A DNA stretch of 64,000 nt from Aquilaria yunnanensis (lineage: Eukaryota > Streptophyta > Magnoliopsida > Malvales > Thymelaeaceae), in contig CM077597.1 of the NCBI GenBank assembly GCA_039654915.1, positions 29,920,001 through 29,984,000 of the forward strand, written 5' to 3'. This document shows positions 33,839 through 44,936 of the stretch, piece by piece. A program made the position numbers and the translations under genes. Every line of letters begins with the position of its first letter. Within the stretch, counting starts at the first letter, position 1. Under the pieces are notes generated by a model. That model was given only the letters and a program-made list of their open reading frames with translations. It had not been told where the DNA came from and did no database searches.

Positions 33839-34387
33839 CTATAAGTCGGGGATTTGCTTTCCATTCAGTTTTCTTACAAGCTGGCAAACAGGGTCATTTA
33901 CAGTCAGATTCCCGGGACTGTAACGGTTTCGTTCTTCATGAAAAATGCTCCATAAACCAAGAAGTTCACGTTGCACAGATCCACAAGAATGCGTCTCAAG
34001 AGTCAATTGGATATCATCCAACGAGTCCTTACTCAGGCCATTCTTAATGAATCGTATTTTATCTTCTCGATTATCAGAGATCATCCCTAAAGAACGACAT
34101 TTAGTATTACAAGTCCACCGTCCACATTTATGGCAGACTTGTAACCTTTTCGCTCTTCGCTTTTTGGCATAAGAGCTTTTGCCTATACCAGGCATGTGAG
34201 ACACAAATGCCTCTAGGATTTCACCTGCCAAACGGACCTTGGCTTCGATTAACCACCGCACATCTTCAGGGATTCCTTTATGCATCAGAGCTCTTAATCG
34301 TTCACAGCGAACTTGGTAGATCTTTTTGAGGATGTTCATTGGGAGAGAAGGAAAATATTTTCGCAAGGCAGAAAAAGTAGGATCCAT
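33839..34387 (-). CDS. Cysteine-rich basic protein, copy A (flexivirus-NABP-like), retrotransposon cargo
   Basis: The protein has 182 residues starting MDPTFSALRKYFPS. The core at residues 71-89 reads SSYAKKRRAKRLQVCHKCG, followed by C93 and C97, giving a C-x2-C-x4-C-x3-C pattern that could bind one zinc ion. A basic stretch (K75-R81) precedes it and could serve as a nuclear signal or bind nucleic acid. A conserved IRFIKNG follows at 111-117. The same layout is seen in the small cysteine-rich proteins of carlaviruses and relatives, but cysteine spacing here is shorter, so the relation is tentative. Copies A and B have exactly the same length, with no indels in 546 coding bases, while the DNA between them has changed in length; this suggests selection on the protein. 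No strong TATA box is seen for this copy. Confidence 0.6.
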   Translation of the reverse strand: MDPTFSALRKYFPSLPMNILKKIYQVRCERLRALMHKGIPEDVRWLIEAKVRLAGEILEAFVSHMPGIGKSSYAKKRRAKRLQVCHKCGRWTCNTKCRSLGMISDNREDKIRFIKNGLSKDSLDDIQLTLETHSCGSVQRELLGLWSIFHEERNRYSPGNLTVNDPVCQLVRKLNGKQIPDL

Positions 34388-34540
34388 TTTCTAGGAGAAA
34401 GTAAAAGAAAGGAGGGAGGAAATGATCAGTTATTATGGGCAACTGAGAGAACCGACTTGAGAGTCACGGAGTACCGTATCCGCCGCTTAACCGGAAAAGT
34501 GAATCCTACTTTATTTTGATGTGATAGATATTCCATCCAG
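34388..34540 (-). promoter_or_regulatory. Upstream region of cysteine-rich gene A
   Basis: The minus strand has a C/T-rich leader (CCTCCCTCCTTTCTTTTAC) just before the ATG and a weak AT-rich motif (CCATAATAACTG) 45-60 bases upstream. No promoter-repeat unit is seen. It might instead be expressed from the LTR. Confidence 0.25.
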
Positions 34541-34544
34541 CTGA

Positions 34545-34895
34545 CGTCGATTCAGTCCTTGATTATTGAATCCATTGTCCGCTTTTGACGAATTTTCAAC
34601 GACAATATTTCTTGATGTCTGCCTTATCTTTGACCACAGCTATCTCTTATCTTGGATGCTGCTAAGCTGGCATCAATCCTATCCTTCCAGGTGTAGCCTC
34701 GATTATTGAATCAATTGTCAGGCTTTTGACAATATTGTCTACTTTATATTTTTTTTTTGATATCTGCCTTATCCTTGGCTATAGCTATCTCTTATCTTGG
34801 ATACTACTAGCTGGCGTCAATCCTTTCCTTCCAAGTGTAGCCTCGATTATTGAATCGGTAGCCAAGCTTTTGACAATATTGTCTACTTTATCCTT
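34545..34895. repeat. About 155-bp imperfect tandem duplication
   Basis: Two and a bit copies of a segment containing CTCGATTATTGAATC, GCTTTTGACAATATTGTC, ATCTGCCTTATC and AGCTATCTCTTATCTTGGAT. It is non-coding as far as I can tell. Confidence 0.8.
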
Positions 34896-35835
34896 GAATT
34901 CCTGATGCGGGTTGGTCCCGCATATTAGCTGTGTATCCAGTGATAGATTGGTAAGAGCTGATGACATTGAGATCTCAGCTTATACTGCTGTAACTGTGCT
35001 GTAAATGTGATTCCCGTTTGGTCCTTGTTATGTAAAGGCTATGTATGCATGATATGAAATGCATGAATGCAGAGCATGTGTAACTAATGGCTTTTTTTTG
35101 TATGGATCTAGTTCTTTATGTCTTTGTTTTACTGGATCCTCTTTGTGATGGCCTTCTTGAACTATCATTGAATCTCTTTATGATTCCCAGCTCTTGTCCA
35201 TTGCCTCAAAAGCCCAACTCTTTTCAAAGTCCGCTTTCTTTGACTTGTTCTTGAATTTTGGCCTCAATTTCTTTAATGTTCGCTCACCTCATACTTTATA
35301 TCTCTTCAAATACTCATCCCTTGTCATGGATTTCATACTATCAAAGGCTTAACTTTCAATGTTTCTTTGCCCATTTTCTTGTGGCCGTGCTGACACTTAC
35401 TTACCCCCATGTTACAGTCCGAATGATTGCTCTTCCTTAGACTCAGGTTCTGATCCATAAGACTTGCCCCCTTGTCTATTGAGCTTCTTTCTTGGCAGTA
35501 CTCTTCTTACGCTTCGTAGAGACTACTTTGCCCCCCTGAATATGGTATTTATGTGGATAAAAGATATCGTCTCGCCTTTGATTTAACAGAAGGTCGAGCA
35601 TTTCTAGACCTTTGTGATGGCACTTGATCGTAAATTTCTCTTACAAGAACCATATCTTATTAAAGAAAGACTCAAGCTATCTCCTCACTTTTAAGTCTAC
35701 ATACATTAATGAATAATGATTTGGCCTTAAAGAAAAACTTTCATCAATTTGCAAAGCTTGAAAAAGTAATTTACGGTCTTTGTTTTTAATTAAAATATCC
35801 TGCCATTCTTCCCTTTCCAACTCGAAGACATAAAC
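34896..35835. other. Internal retrotransposon sequence without recognisable genes
   Basis: No gag, protease, reverse transcriptase or integrase motif is seen on the sense strand. Two tracts resembling the polypurine tract occur on the minus strand, at 35461-35475 (ACAAGGGGGCAAGTC) and 35526-35540 (TTCAGGGGGGCAAAG). Confidence 0.5.
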
Positions 35836-36480
35836 TGTGCAAGGCAATAAGGTAGAAACATGCTTAACAAGGATAGCCTTTTAGCTGAATGACGATGGTA
35901 TCAAGAGGTAAGTGTTAGGTCCGAGGAACGTTAAGTTTGAGTGGTGTGAAAGAAGGGTCTTTTAATACTACTCGTGAGCAGTATTAAATAAGGTAGAAAT
36001 ATGATTCACAATGATAGTCTTTTGACTGAATGAGGATTTTAGGTCTGAGGAAAGTTAAGTTTAAGTGGTGTGAAAGAATGGTCTTTTAATACTACTCGTG
36101 AGCAGTATTAAACAAGGTAGAAACATGATTCACAATGATAGTCTTTTAACTGAATGAGGATGTTCGGTTTGAGAAAAGTTAAATTTAAGTGGTGTGGAAG
36201 AATGGTCTTTTAATACTACTCGTGAGCAGTATTAAACAAGGTAGAAACATGATTCACAATGATAGTCTTTTAACTGAATGAGGATTTTAGGTCTGAGGAA
36301 AGTTAAGTTTAAGTAGTGTGAAAGAATGGTCTTTTAATACTACTCGTGAGCAGTATTAAACAAGGTAGAAACATGATTCACAATGATAGTCTTTTAACTG
36401 AATGAGGATGTTCGGTTTGAGAAAAGTCAAATTTAAGTGGTGTGGAAGAATGGTCTTTTAATACTACTCGTGAGCAAATT
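35836..36480. repeat. 124-bp tandem array, about five copies
   Basis: The units contain AAGGTAGAAACATGATTCAC, AATGATAGTCTTTTAACTGA, GGTGTGAAAGAATGGTC and a near-perfect palindrome, AATACTACTCGTGAGCAGT plus ATT. Successive copies of the palindrome begin near 35964, 36087, 36211, 36335 and 36460. Confidence 0.95.
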
Positions 36481-37739
36481 TGATTATGGTGAAAAACTCA
36501 ATAGTGATGACCTCAACTTGCCACTTTTTCCAGAAAGTTAGACCTCATCTATTGTCCCCAACTATTGTGATCTTTATGCATGCTTGGTTTGAGGGTTGCT
36601 TTCGTGTTCTAAACCGCCTTTGCAGGTTTTCAGTTTAGAATCCATAGCTCACTTGTTTTCTTTTTTTTCTTTTGCTCTAGTTTGAGCCTTTTTTTTTTCT
36701 TTTTTGTTTTGTTTTTTTTTTGTTTCCCTTTTTTTTTTTTGTGAGCTATGGTGATGACATACTTGATAACTCTCTTGAAGTGAGATGACTCAAGTGGCCT
36801 TACTTGCTCGTGCTTGTTCTCAGTCCTTTTTGGTTTTGAATTTTCCCTTGTTGTCTTTTGATGGAAGGGATGAATTTCTCTTTTCGGAGTTTGTGTTGCA
36901 AAGAACTGAGATTCTTTTTTTTTTTTGTATTGAGCGTTTGTGAGAATTGGAAGGCCACTGAAGTCATTTAATATGAGAGCTACCTTGTTTGGAAGCTAAC
37001 CCCAGACTTCTTGCAAGGATGTTGATAACCACTATGAATTCTTTTTTTTGAGAGTTGGGGTGCAACATATGAAATCCTTCTTACTAGATTTGACAGCACT
37101 TTCAAGATCGCCACTATTAAATCTCCCTTAACTTTTTATTTTCACCCACGAGTAGTATCATTTTCAAAGTAAAGTGTGATAGCAATAATGGATAGTATAA
37201 TGGAAAGGAGTGAGAGATGGATGTAAAAACGGAATTTTTGGTAAGAAGTGGTAGAATGTGTAGGTGTAATAATTGAATTTTTGGTAAAAATTGGTAGAAT
37301 GTGTAGAAGTAATAATGAGATTAAAAAGTGGTAGAATGCACACGCAACATCTTTTTGTTAGAGAACAAAAAGAATTACCGGTTGTCGAAAAGTAAAGTGT
37401 GATGGCTATAATGGATAGTATAATGGCAAAGAGTGTAAAAATGGAAAGTAGCAGAATGCACGCATCACATCTTTTTGTTGTACCAGAAAAAGAATAGCAG
37501 GTGTCCATTTAACAAAGACTACACCCTAGATTCCGGACTAAATCTAGGAGATTTTTACTATTAAATTACTTTGTCAAGCTTTCAAAGATGCAAGCTTAGT
37601 AAAAGGATTCCCTGTTATTCAAAAGTGTGTGTGAACTGTTAGATCGGATCTGACTTAGAGTCCTTCCAAAATCAATGTAATTCCAGCTCGAAATCTTCAC
37701 TTTCAATTACCAATCACATCATGGCCTAGGAATTTAAAC
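36481..37739. other. Internal sequence with poly-T tracts
   Basis: T-rich runs lie near 36655-36740, 36914-36925 and 37041. A duplicated segment (GGTAGAATG, AGTGTGATRGCWATAATGG) occurs near 37160-37460. There is no recognisable pol coding on either strand. Confidence 0.5.
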
Positions 37740-38963
37740 TCGACCAACTATTGGACCTTGAGTTTCAGTGCTACACAATTTTCAATTAAATGCCCGATTG
37801 AACATTTTGTATTTGGCGTTTGGGTCATTCCAACTTGGAAGAGGAGGCTACTTGATCTTTGCTACCGTTGGTATGGGTGGTAGCAGGTTTGTAACTTGTG
37901 AAAATTGAATCGACTTGAGTAGCATTTCTTCCCATGAGTGGTATGTGGCACTGATGAGGGAGCCTTGAAGATTACAGTCTCAATAGGATATCCTTTCACT
38001 TGTAACTTGAGTGGTATTGGATCATTGGACTTGGAGATGATGTTTTGGATAGCTCCGGTTCTTTCATTGAAACATCCTTCAATTGAAGAATCGACCAGCT
38101 TTTCTGTTTTGATTCCAAATTCGATCTTTTCTCCAGATAAGACCACATTTGAAAAGCTACTTGAAGTGTTCCCAACTAGTTTTTCATAAAATGGTCTATT
38201 TAATGCTTGGGTAAACAGGGTGATCAATTCTCTTTCTATCATAGATGGTTGAACTTGTGCGGCTAAGTGTCTCCACCTTTATGCGTATTCCTTAAAGGTC
38301 TCTTGTTCCTTCTTCTCTATATTTTGGAGAATTTGGTGATCTAGGGGTAAGTCTATAACATGCTCACAGTTACTGATTGAGAGCTTAAACGAGGTCATTC
38401 CAGGCTTTGATGTTTCTCAGACCTTGACTTAGATACCATTGTAGCGCTGACTTTGTAAGATTTTCTTGAAAAAGTGCTATCAACACTTTCTCGTCTCTTG
38501 TGAGTGGTTGTATTTTCCTTAGAAACAGCGTAATATAATTGATGGGATAACTTGTTCCATCATATTTCACAAAGTCAGGTACCTTAAAGTATGAGGGAAT
38601 CACAACATCTGGTATCAAGCAAAGATTGTTCATCAAAAGAGATAAAGTGCCTCTTTCAATGGTCCGCAGTCTCTTTTCTATGATCTCGAGTTTTTTTAGT
38701 ATTCTCTTCTTCTTTAAGCAGGAGCTTCTTTTCTTCAAAAATTGGACTGTGCCTTAGATGAATGATATCAGATGGACCTGAGTCATGAAAGAGCTTCTCT
38801 TGAACTGAGACCTGTTCTGAGTCAATTGGGGAGGATAGGTTAGATCTTGTGGGTCATTGACGGGGACTTGGGTCGCTAACTCCATTAACTGTTTCATTTG
38901 CTCAGGCATACTTTCTATATTGGACTTCATATCTATGAGACATCCTTTGGTTTGTTCTGCCAT
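37740..38963 (-). pseudogene. Tat/Ogre-type gag, broken
   Basis: The minus strand starts MAEQTKG at 38963 and is stopped at 38754-38756, then resumes in the same frame with IPDVVIPSYFKVPDFVKYDG and ALQWYLSQGLRNIKAWNDLV, and is stopped again at 38385. After a frameshift the frame at 37862-38242 continues RPFYEKLVGNTSSSFSNVVL. Farther on comes a degenerate tail, IENCVALKLKVQ. These blocks are those of the retrotransposon gag protein of the Tat/Ogre branch of Ty3/gypsy. Gag forms the particle that holds the RNA. Two stops and at least one frameshift mean it is not functional. Confidence 0.85.
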
Positions 38964-40020
38964 TAATCTTATTTGGAGCCGAGCTGGATATCGGTGTTGA
39001 TGGCCAATTTTACCGTTTCTAAAGTGAGATTCATTTTATTAAACTTTATATGCAATTGATTGATGTGATGGATGTATGTAATACAAAATGAGATTATGTT
39101 TTTATCAGACTTTGTATGCATGTATTTAATGTAATGGATGCGTGCAATACAAAATGAGATTATGTTTTATCAGACTTTGTATGCACGTGATTGATGTAAT
39201 GGATGCATGCAATACAAAATGAGATTATGTTTTTATCAGACTTTGTATGCACATGATTGATGTAATGGATGCATGCAATAAGTGAGTTTGATTATCAACT
39301 ATCGTGGAACTTCGAGATTTGTAGTTGTCATTTAGAAAGATCAAAAGTTATTACAATTTGGTGCGTGGTTTTGATGCATGACGAAAAATTGTACAAAACA
39401 GAAGTATAACAAAAGAATAACAAGGTTAACAACGAGTTAGATATCAATTAATAACACATGAACTATTACGAAAAGAAGACTGAGCCATAAATATAAAACA
39501 CAAAGAAAACCAAGGATAAGGTAACAAAATTGGCATAACAATAACATGCTTATAGTGTTGGTGAAATGGTAGAAATTCTATGGTCAGTTCTATGGTTAAG
39601 TGGGGAATTCTATATGCATAAGGTGGCTTATCAAAAAGGCCAGGGATAGTTCCCGAATCCCGTCACTAAATTATAGTGACAGCCCGATTCCTTACCCTCT
39701 AGGGTTAATGTAAGGAATGGATTAATTCGAGTCGTAGCTTTTCGTGGGCCCATGCAGAGACTAACCGTCTCAGAAGGCAATACACTACTTTGCTACTTTG
39801 AAACCGGTGAAGGCTTGGAGACCGTGGCCTCACAAGGACAGCAACACCAATTCCGCTTAGAAAGAATCGTGTTTGATTTAAGGAAGCTCGGGTATAGAGC
39901 TTCATTTTGTGAATGCATTATGCATGTTTAGAATAAGTAAATATAACATATAAATTCACATAAAAATAAACAAAACAGAACAAAATAAATCAACTTTTAG
40001 GCTTGACTCACTAACCAGGT
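38964..40020 (-). other. 5' untranslated region of the large retrotransposon
   Basis: Lies between the primer site and gag. It contains three to four tandem copies of a unit of about 78 bp (39040-39285) with GGATGCATGCAATACAAAAT and TTATCAGACTTTGTATGCA. A 66-codon open frame at 39705-39905 has no recognised domain. Confidence 0.6.
39040..39285. repeat. About 78-bp tandem repeat in the leader
   Basis: Units share TGATGTAATGGATGCATGCA, AATGAGATTATGTTTTTATC and AGACTTTGTATGCA, with a few base changes. Confidence 0.9.
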
Positions 40021-40040
40021 TCCCCAGTGGAGTCGCCAAG
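40021..40040 (-). other. Primer-binding site of the large retrotransposon
   Basis: The minus strand reads CTTGGCGACTCCACTGGGGA, one base inside the ...TTGCCACA end of the right LTR. TGGCGACTCC...GGGGA-type primer sites are usual for Tat/Ogre elements (generally assigned to tRNA-Arg). This identifies the right LTR as the 5' LTR. Confidence 0.75.
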
Positions 40041-41158
40041 CTGTGGCAACGTCGGGTTTTCTGGAGTCGCCACCAATCCGTTTACCTAGGTCGATTGGTC
40101 ACCTTAAAATTGGTCTGCGAGAGTTCGGGGATCGGGAGTACGGTTACGCTAAAACAATATTGTTATAGCGCCCAAAATTGGCACCTTAGTTGATTTTAAT
40201 TTTGTTTTACTTTGCTTTTAAATAATTCTCAGTTAATTTTCAAAATTAGAAATTTTAACTGGATTAGTCGAAATGTGGATTTTTAAATTAATTAATTTGT
40301 ATGAAATCTTATACTTCCGAACCATGGACTCTGCCGAGTCATTTGGACACGGAAGATTTGATTCCGAACCATGGACTCTGCCGAGTCATTTGGACACGGA
40401 ATTTGGTGAAATTTTAAATAATTTGATCCATATCGTAAATATGGATTTTTATCTTTGTATTTTAATTTATTTAACTAAAAGTTTGTATATTTTTCCAAGC
40501 CATGAATCCTATCGGATCACCCGGACATGGATTTTAATCTAAAACCTAGTTCATAATTTGTCATAAATTTTGTGAAATTTGGAAATTTTATTATTTTTTT
40601 ATTGTTTTGTATTTTGTTTTGTTTTTAAAATTTTATTTTTTTATTCTTTTGTTTGAAAAATTTTATTGAATAATCTAAATCTATAAATTTAAATCAAATA
40701 CTTTAGAAAAATAATTTTTTTTTTTTTGTGAAATCATTTGGTTATGATTGATTTTTTTATTTATTTATTTTTATTTAAAAGAAACAAAAAAAATTAAATT
40801 TTTGTTATTTAAATGAATTAAAAAGATAAGTTTAATTATTTTGTTATTTAAAGAAATAATAATATATATTCCAAATAATGATAAAGGGTGTTGGCTTTTG
40901 TTGTAATAGAAATAATAAAATAAGAATAAAATATGGAAGTAAGATGAGCGTCGTCACCAAATAAAGTAAAGTTAATCGTTCACATAAAGAAAAATAAAAT
41001 TGCATGAAAATAAATAAATAAATAAAGTGGGGGCATTTAACCATTGACATGAAAATAAAACGTACAATAAAGTAAATAATTGCAGGAGATTAGATAAATA
41101 AAAGAAAAATGGGGCTTTTTGCCGTCTACTTAAAAATAAAAAGAGGTATAATCTTCCA

Positions 41159-41189
<31 letters not shown>

Positions 41190-42147
41190 AGATAAAAGTT
41201 AGTTGTTAGTAAAGTTAGTTGTTAGTATAACAAAAATTAAATGGTTAGTGATAACAATAATAATAAAAGTTAGCAGTTAGTAAAGTTAGTTGTTAATATA
41301 ACAAAAATTAAATGGTTAGTGATAACAATAATAATAAAAGTTAGCAGTTAGTAAAGTTAGTTGTTAATATAACAAAAATTAAATGGTTAATGATTTGAAT
41401 GGAATAATAATAACAATGATAACAATAATAATAATAAACATATAAAGATTATTGTTAGTTCTTCAGAAATAATAAAAAGGTTAACGACTTGTATAAAAAA
41501 AAACTGGAGGATTAAAGAGAAATTATACCGTGAATTTTGAATCGACTCTTAATCGAGCTGAGGATTTGCGAACGGATTTTTGCCCCTGATTCGATGTCGA
41601 ATGATGGCGAACGATTTACTTACGACTGGTGGTGGTTTTGTTGAATGTCGTGGCGATTATTATTTTTTATTAGAAGTTTAGGATATAATTTGTTCTTCCA
41701 AACCGTGAATCTTGCCGGATCATTCGGATATGGAATTTAATATCCAAGCCATGGATTCTAACCGAATCATTTAGACATGGATATGATCCGTCTTAGGATC
41801 TCGTTATTTAATTTTATTTTTAATAATTAATATTTTTAGCTAATATCCAAACCATGGATTCTAACCGAATCATTTGGACATGGATATAGACGTCCTTAAA
41901 ATTTCGTTATTTAATTTTATTTTATTTTTAATAATCTTAGTTAATATCCAAGCCATGGATTCTAACCGAATCATCTGGACATGGATATGATCCGTCTTAG
42001 GACAGATTTCTAATAATTTGATACACATTTAATGCATTACGATAATTAAAATTAAACTAGAAAGATAAATAAATAAATAAATACATATCAAATCAAAAAT
42101 CTCATGTTATTCTCATACGTCAATTTTATGACCAAAATTATATAGTC

Positions 42148-43017
42148 TTAACCTTTTTCTTCGTCTTTGATTTTCTTGAATATCTCAAAATCCAAGTTCT
42201 CTAAGGATTCGCTCAGGAAGTCAGTAGCGCAGAATACAATCATGTGGTCCCCCATGGCTTTCAGGATCTCTTTTATGTCTTCAAAAATATCTGCATATCT
42301 TTTTGCACATAGAAGTTCCAGTTCAATAGTCTTATTCTGGTAGTATGGCATGGATACAATCAGTGAAGTAGTGCAAGACAAATAGACGGATGACAAGAAA
42401 AACAGGAAGATCACCACCAGGTACTGCTTGCACACAATAATTCATACAACAACATAAAACTATAGAAATAAAAAGAAAGGGTCTCCATACTCTAGGGTTG
42501 AAGGCATGAGAGTATCCACAAACTAGGTATCCCTGTTAAAACTATATGCCACCGTATACAAATGATCTTTATGACTTTATAATCCTGTCACTAAATGATT
42601 TGCACAGGAAGTGCTCAATATATAACATTAAACCCGACTATTGGAAAACCCTCCTACATAGGTTGATCAGTTAACAGAGAAGTAGGAAACTTCTAGAAGA
42701 CTATTTCATAAAGCAAAATACCGCAGGGAAAACATAAAACAAAAATCATGAGTGAAATATTTCAGTCAGCAATACACAGTTATCATGGATAAACGTTCTA
42801 TACTTATGGCCTTGACAGTTCTTAGTTCCAAGAAATTGGAATGAATAGAGAGATACTTCCGAGGAAAATTGTTCAGCTCTAGCGTCTGCATCTGGAACAG
42901 TTGTATTGTTCTCAGCTCACTTCTGAAAGATGGAATAGAGTTCTTGAAGAGATCAATCCAGGCGGTTTCGGTGGGGGTGGCTCTGTGAGGGTTATTGTAG
43001 ACGAGGAGAACGCCCAC
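42148..43017 (-). pseudogene. Exon-like segments in the right LTR
   Basis: Same two open frames as in the left LTR, with identical predicted peptides of 95 and 83 codons. The plausible acceptor TACTACAG again precedes the GDVGVLLVYNN segment. Because this LTR is upstream, the segment would lie in or near the transcribed leader. Confidence 0.4.
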
Positions 43018-43447
43018 GTCACCTCTGTAGTAAGCGGATCATGAAATGCTACTATGAATCAGTGTTCATTTTTTTTACCATCTGCAAAACACAGAATGCA
43101 AAACACAGAAAGCAGTAAAAACCACAAAAGGAATAACCATACTGCAGTATAGACTACCGTATAAATAAGCAATTTAATTAATCAAGTAATCAGGAGCAGT
43201 AAAGAAAACTAACAATCAAGCAATCACTACAATCTATATTCATCAGATCAACACAACAATCGATATTTAATCAGATCCACACAACAATTCACATTAATCA
43301 GATCTAAGCAAAAATCAAAAAAATAAAATAAATAAAATAAATAAATAAAGAGTTTTGCTGTCAGTGACGTATATGCAAGAATAAAATATGTTGATGACTT
43401 AAATGAATAAAACAAAAAGAAATAGGGGCTAAACAAGGATTTTAGCC

Positions 43448-43478
<31 letters not shown>

Positions 43479-43527
43479 AAATAAAATAAAATAAAATTTT
43501 ACTCGGTAAAAAATTGAAAACGCGTAA

Positions 43528-44380
43528 ACGCGTCTCTTTTTTTTTTGGCTGTCTTTGTCTTCTTCTTTTGTTCTTCCGGCGTCGGGACGGTGGCAGTGCT
43601 ACAGCAAAAGGGGACAACAAGGCAACTGAGAGCAGGAGGGGCGTAGCTGAGCGCAGAGAGATGAGGCAGAACGCCCGGGAGGGAACACGGCGGAGGGGCT
43701 GGCGGGAGCACGACGGCGAGGTTGAGAGCAGTGGAATCACGGTGACGTCGCGAGGTTGGCGAGCTGGGATAGTGGAGGTCAACGGCTAGCAGTGGGCTTG
43801 AGAAGAAAAGAGGGAGAGAATCGAGGAGAGAGGAGCTGCGAGAGGAGGGAGATGGGCAGAGGGTGCGCGTGAGAGACAACCTGCTGTCAGATTGTGGCGA
43901 CGACTAGCGGGAGCTGGGGCAAATCTGATCGCAAACTGAGGTGAGGGAAGGACAAGGTCAGCAGCGACAGGGGAAGGGAGTTGGAGACGCGACAGTCGCA
44001 AACGATAAGGGGGCGGGGGCGACAGCGACAAGGGTGTGATACAGTCGACGGAGGAGGGAGAAAGAAGGAAAAAGGCGGCCGGGCGTGTTGAGGTGAGATC
44101 GATTCTGGGAGACAAGAAAGATCAGAGTCTGGAGAGTGAAGTCTAAGACTGGGAGAAGGATAGAGAGAGATCGAAGGAGAGAGAGAGAGTTCGCGAGAAG
44201 AGAGAGAGAGAAGGAGAAACAGAGAGGGAGAAGGAGAGAGGAGAGCAAAGGAGAGAGAGAGAGTTCGCCAGAGAAGTCAGAGAGGGAGAGGGAAAAGAAG
44301 AGAGAGGGAAGAGAAGTGAGAGAGGGTCAGAGATCAGATGTGTGTGTGAGCTGTGTGTGTGTCTGCGTTGAGTGAGAGGG
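43528..44380 (-). promoter_or_regulatory. GC-rich, strand-asymmetric block of the right LTR
   Basis: Counterpart of 27890-28745. Long GA tracts on the plus strand (C/T on the sense strand) run from 44140 to 44320. It probably corresponds to promoter and leader sequence; no transcription start can be assigned. Confidence 0.4.
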
Positions 44381-44936
44381 AGAGAATAGATGAAGATTGA
44401 GAGTGTGAGAGAAGATAAGGGATAAGGGGAGGGGGAGCCTCTGTCGGCCACCTTTCCCATTTATTATTATTATTTTTATTTTTTTCTTCTTTTTTTTTTT
44501 TATAATTAATTAATTAATTAATAATTTTTAATTTTAATTAATTTAGATTTAATTTATTACTATTATTTTTTTCTTCTTCTTCCCTTTTTTTTTTTTCCTT
44601 TAACATACAAACTAAAAAAGAATGCCCCTAAAATAATATTGCCATTATTACTATTATTATTTTTTAATTAAGTAATCAATTAATTAAGTAATTTAATAAA
44701 TTTTTTTTAAGTTTTAATTTTTTAATATAATTAATTTTTTTTATTTTTAAGCCGGACGAAATTGGGTGTCAACACATAGAAATTGTAGAACATATATTTA
44801 TAAATATATATACAAAAATATCATACAGTACAGGCATGTACAAGAACGTACAGAGACATTGTAAAGCATAAATTTACAAATATGTACATAGAAATATCAT
44901 ACAATATATGTATATATACGGATATATAGATACAGA

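Larger units (their letters stand above)
24406..44774 (-). mobile_element. 20.4-kb non-autonomous Tat/Ogre-like LTR retrotransposon with cargo genes
   Basis: The element is bounded by TG...CA LTRs and a perfect 5-bp target duplication, CATAG, at 24401-24405 and 44775-44779. The primer-binding site lies beside the right LTR (40021-40040, complement) and the polypurine tract beside the left LTR (29132-29148, complement), so the coding strand is minus. The LTRs are about 4.7 kb and nearly identical, implying recent insertion. The interior has a broken Tat-type gag, no protease, integrase or reverse transcriptase that I can find, three intact cargo genes (two cysteine-rich proteins and LOG) and several tandem arrays. 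Such an element would depend on proteins from an autonomous relative. Confidence 0.93.
40042..44774 (-). repeat. Right (upstream, 5') LTR of the large retrotransposon
   Basis: 4733 bp. Same boundaries and internal order as the left LTR, with about 20 scattered base differences seen by eye and slightly different AAT, TA and T runs. On the sense strand it starts TGTTGACACCC and ends GACGTTGCCACA. As the 5' LTR it should contain the promoter that drives the genomic RNA. Confidence 0.95.

Noticed and set aside
33074..34387. Complete integrated virus genome
   Set aside because: Only the small cysteine-rich type of gene is present; no replicase, movement or coat protein sequence was seen around it.
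37164..37508. 114-codon minus-strand open frame in the large retrotransposon
   Set aside because: It is made from a duplicated low-complexity segment and gives a Ser/Thr/Phe-rich peptide unlike any retrotransposon protein.
24406..44774. Plus-strand orientation of the large retrotransposon
   Set aside because: The sequence after the left LTR is a polypurine tract in complement, and the sequence before the right LTR is a primer site in complement; gag reads on the minus strand.
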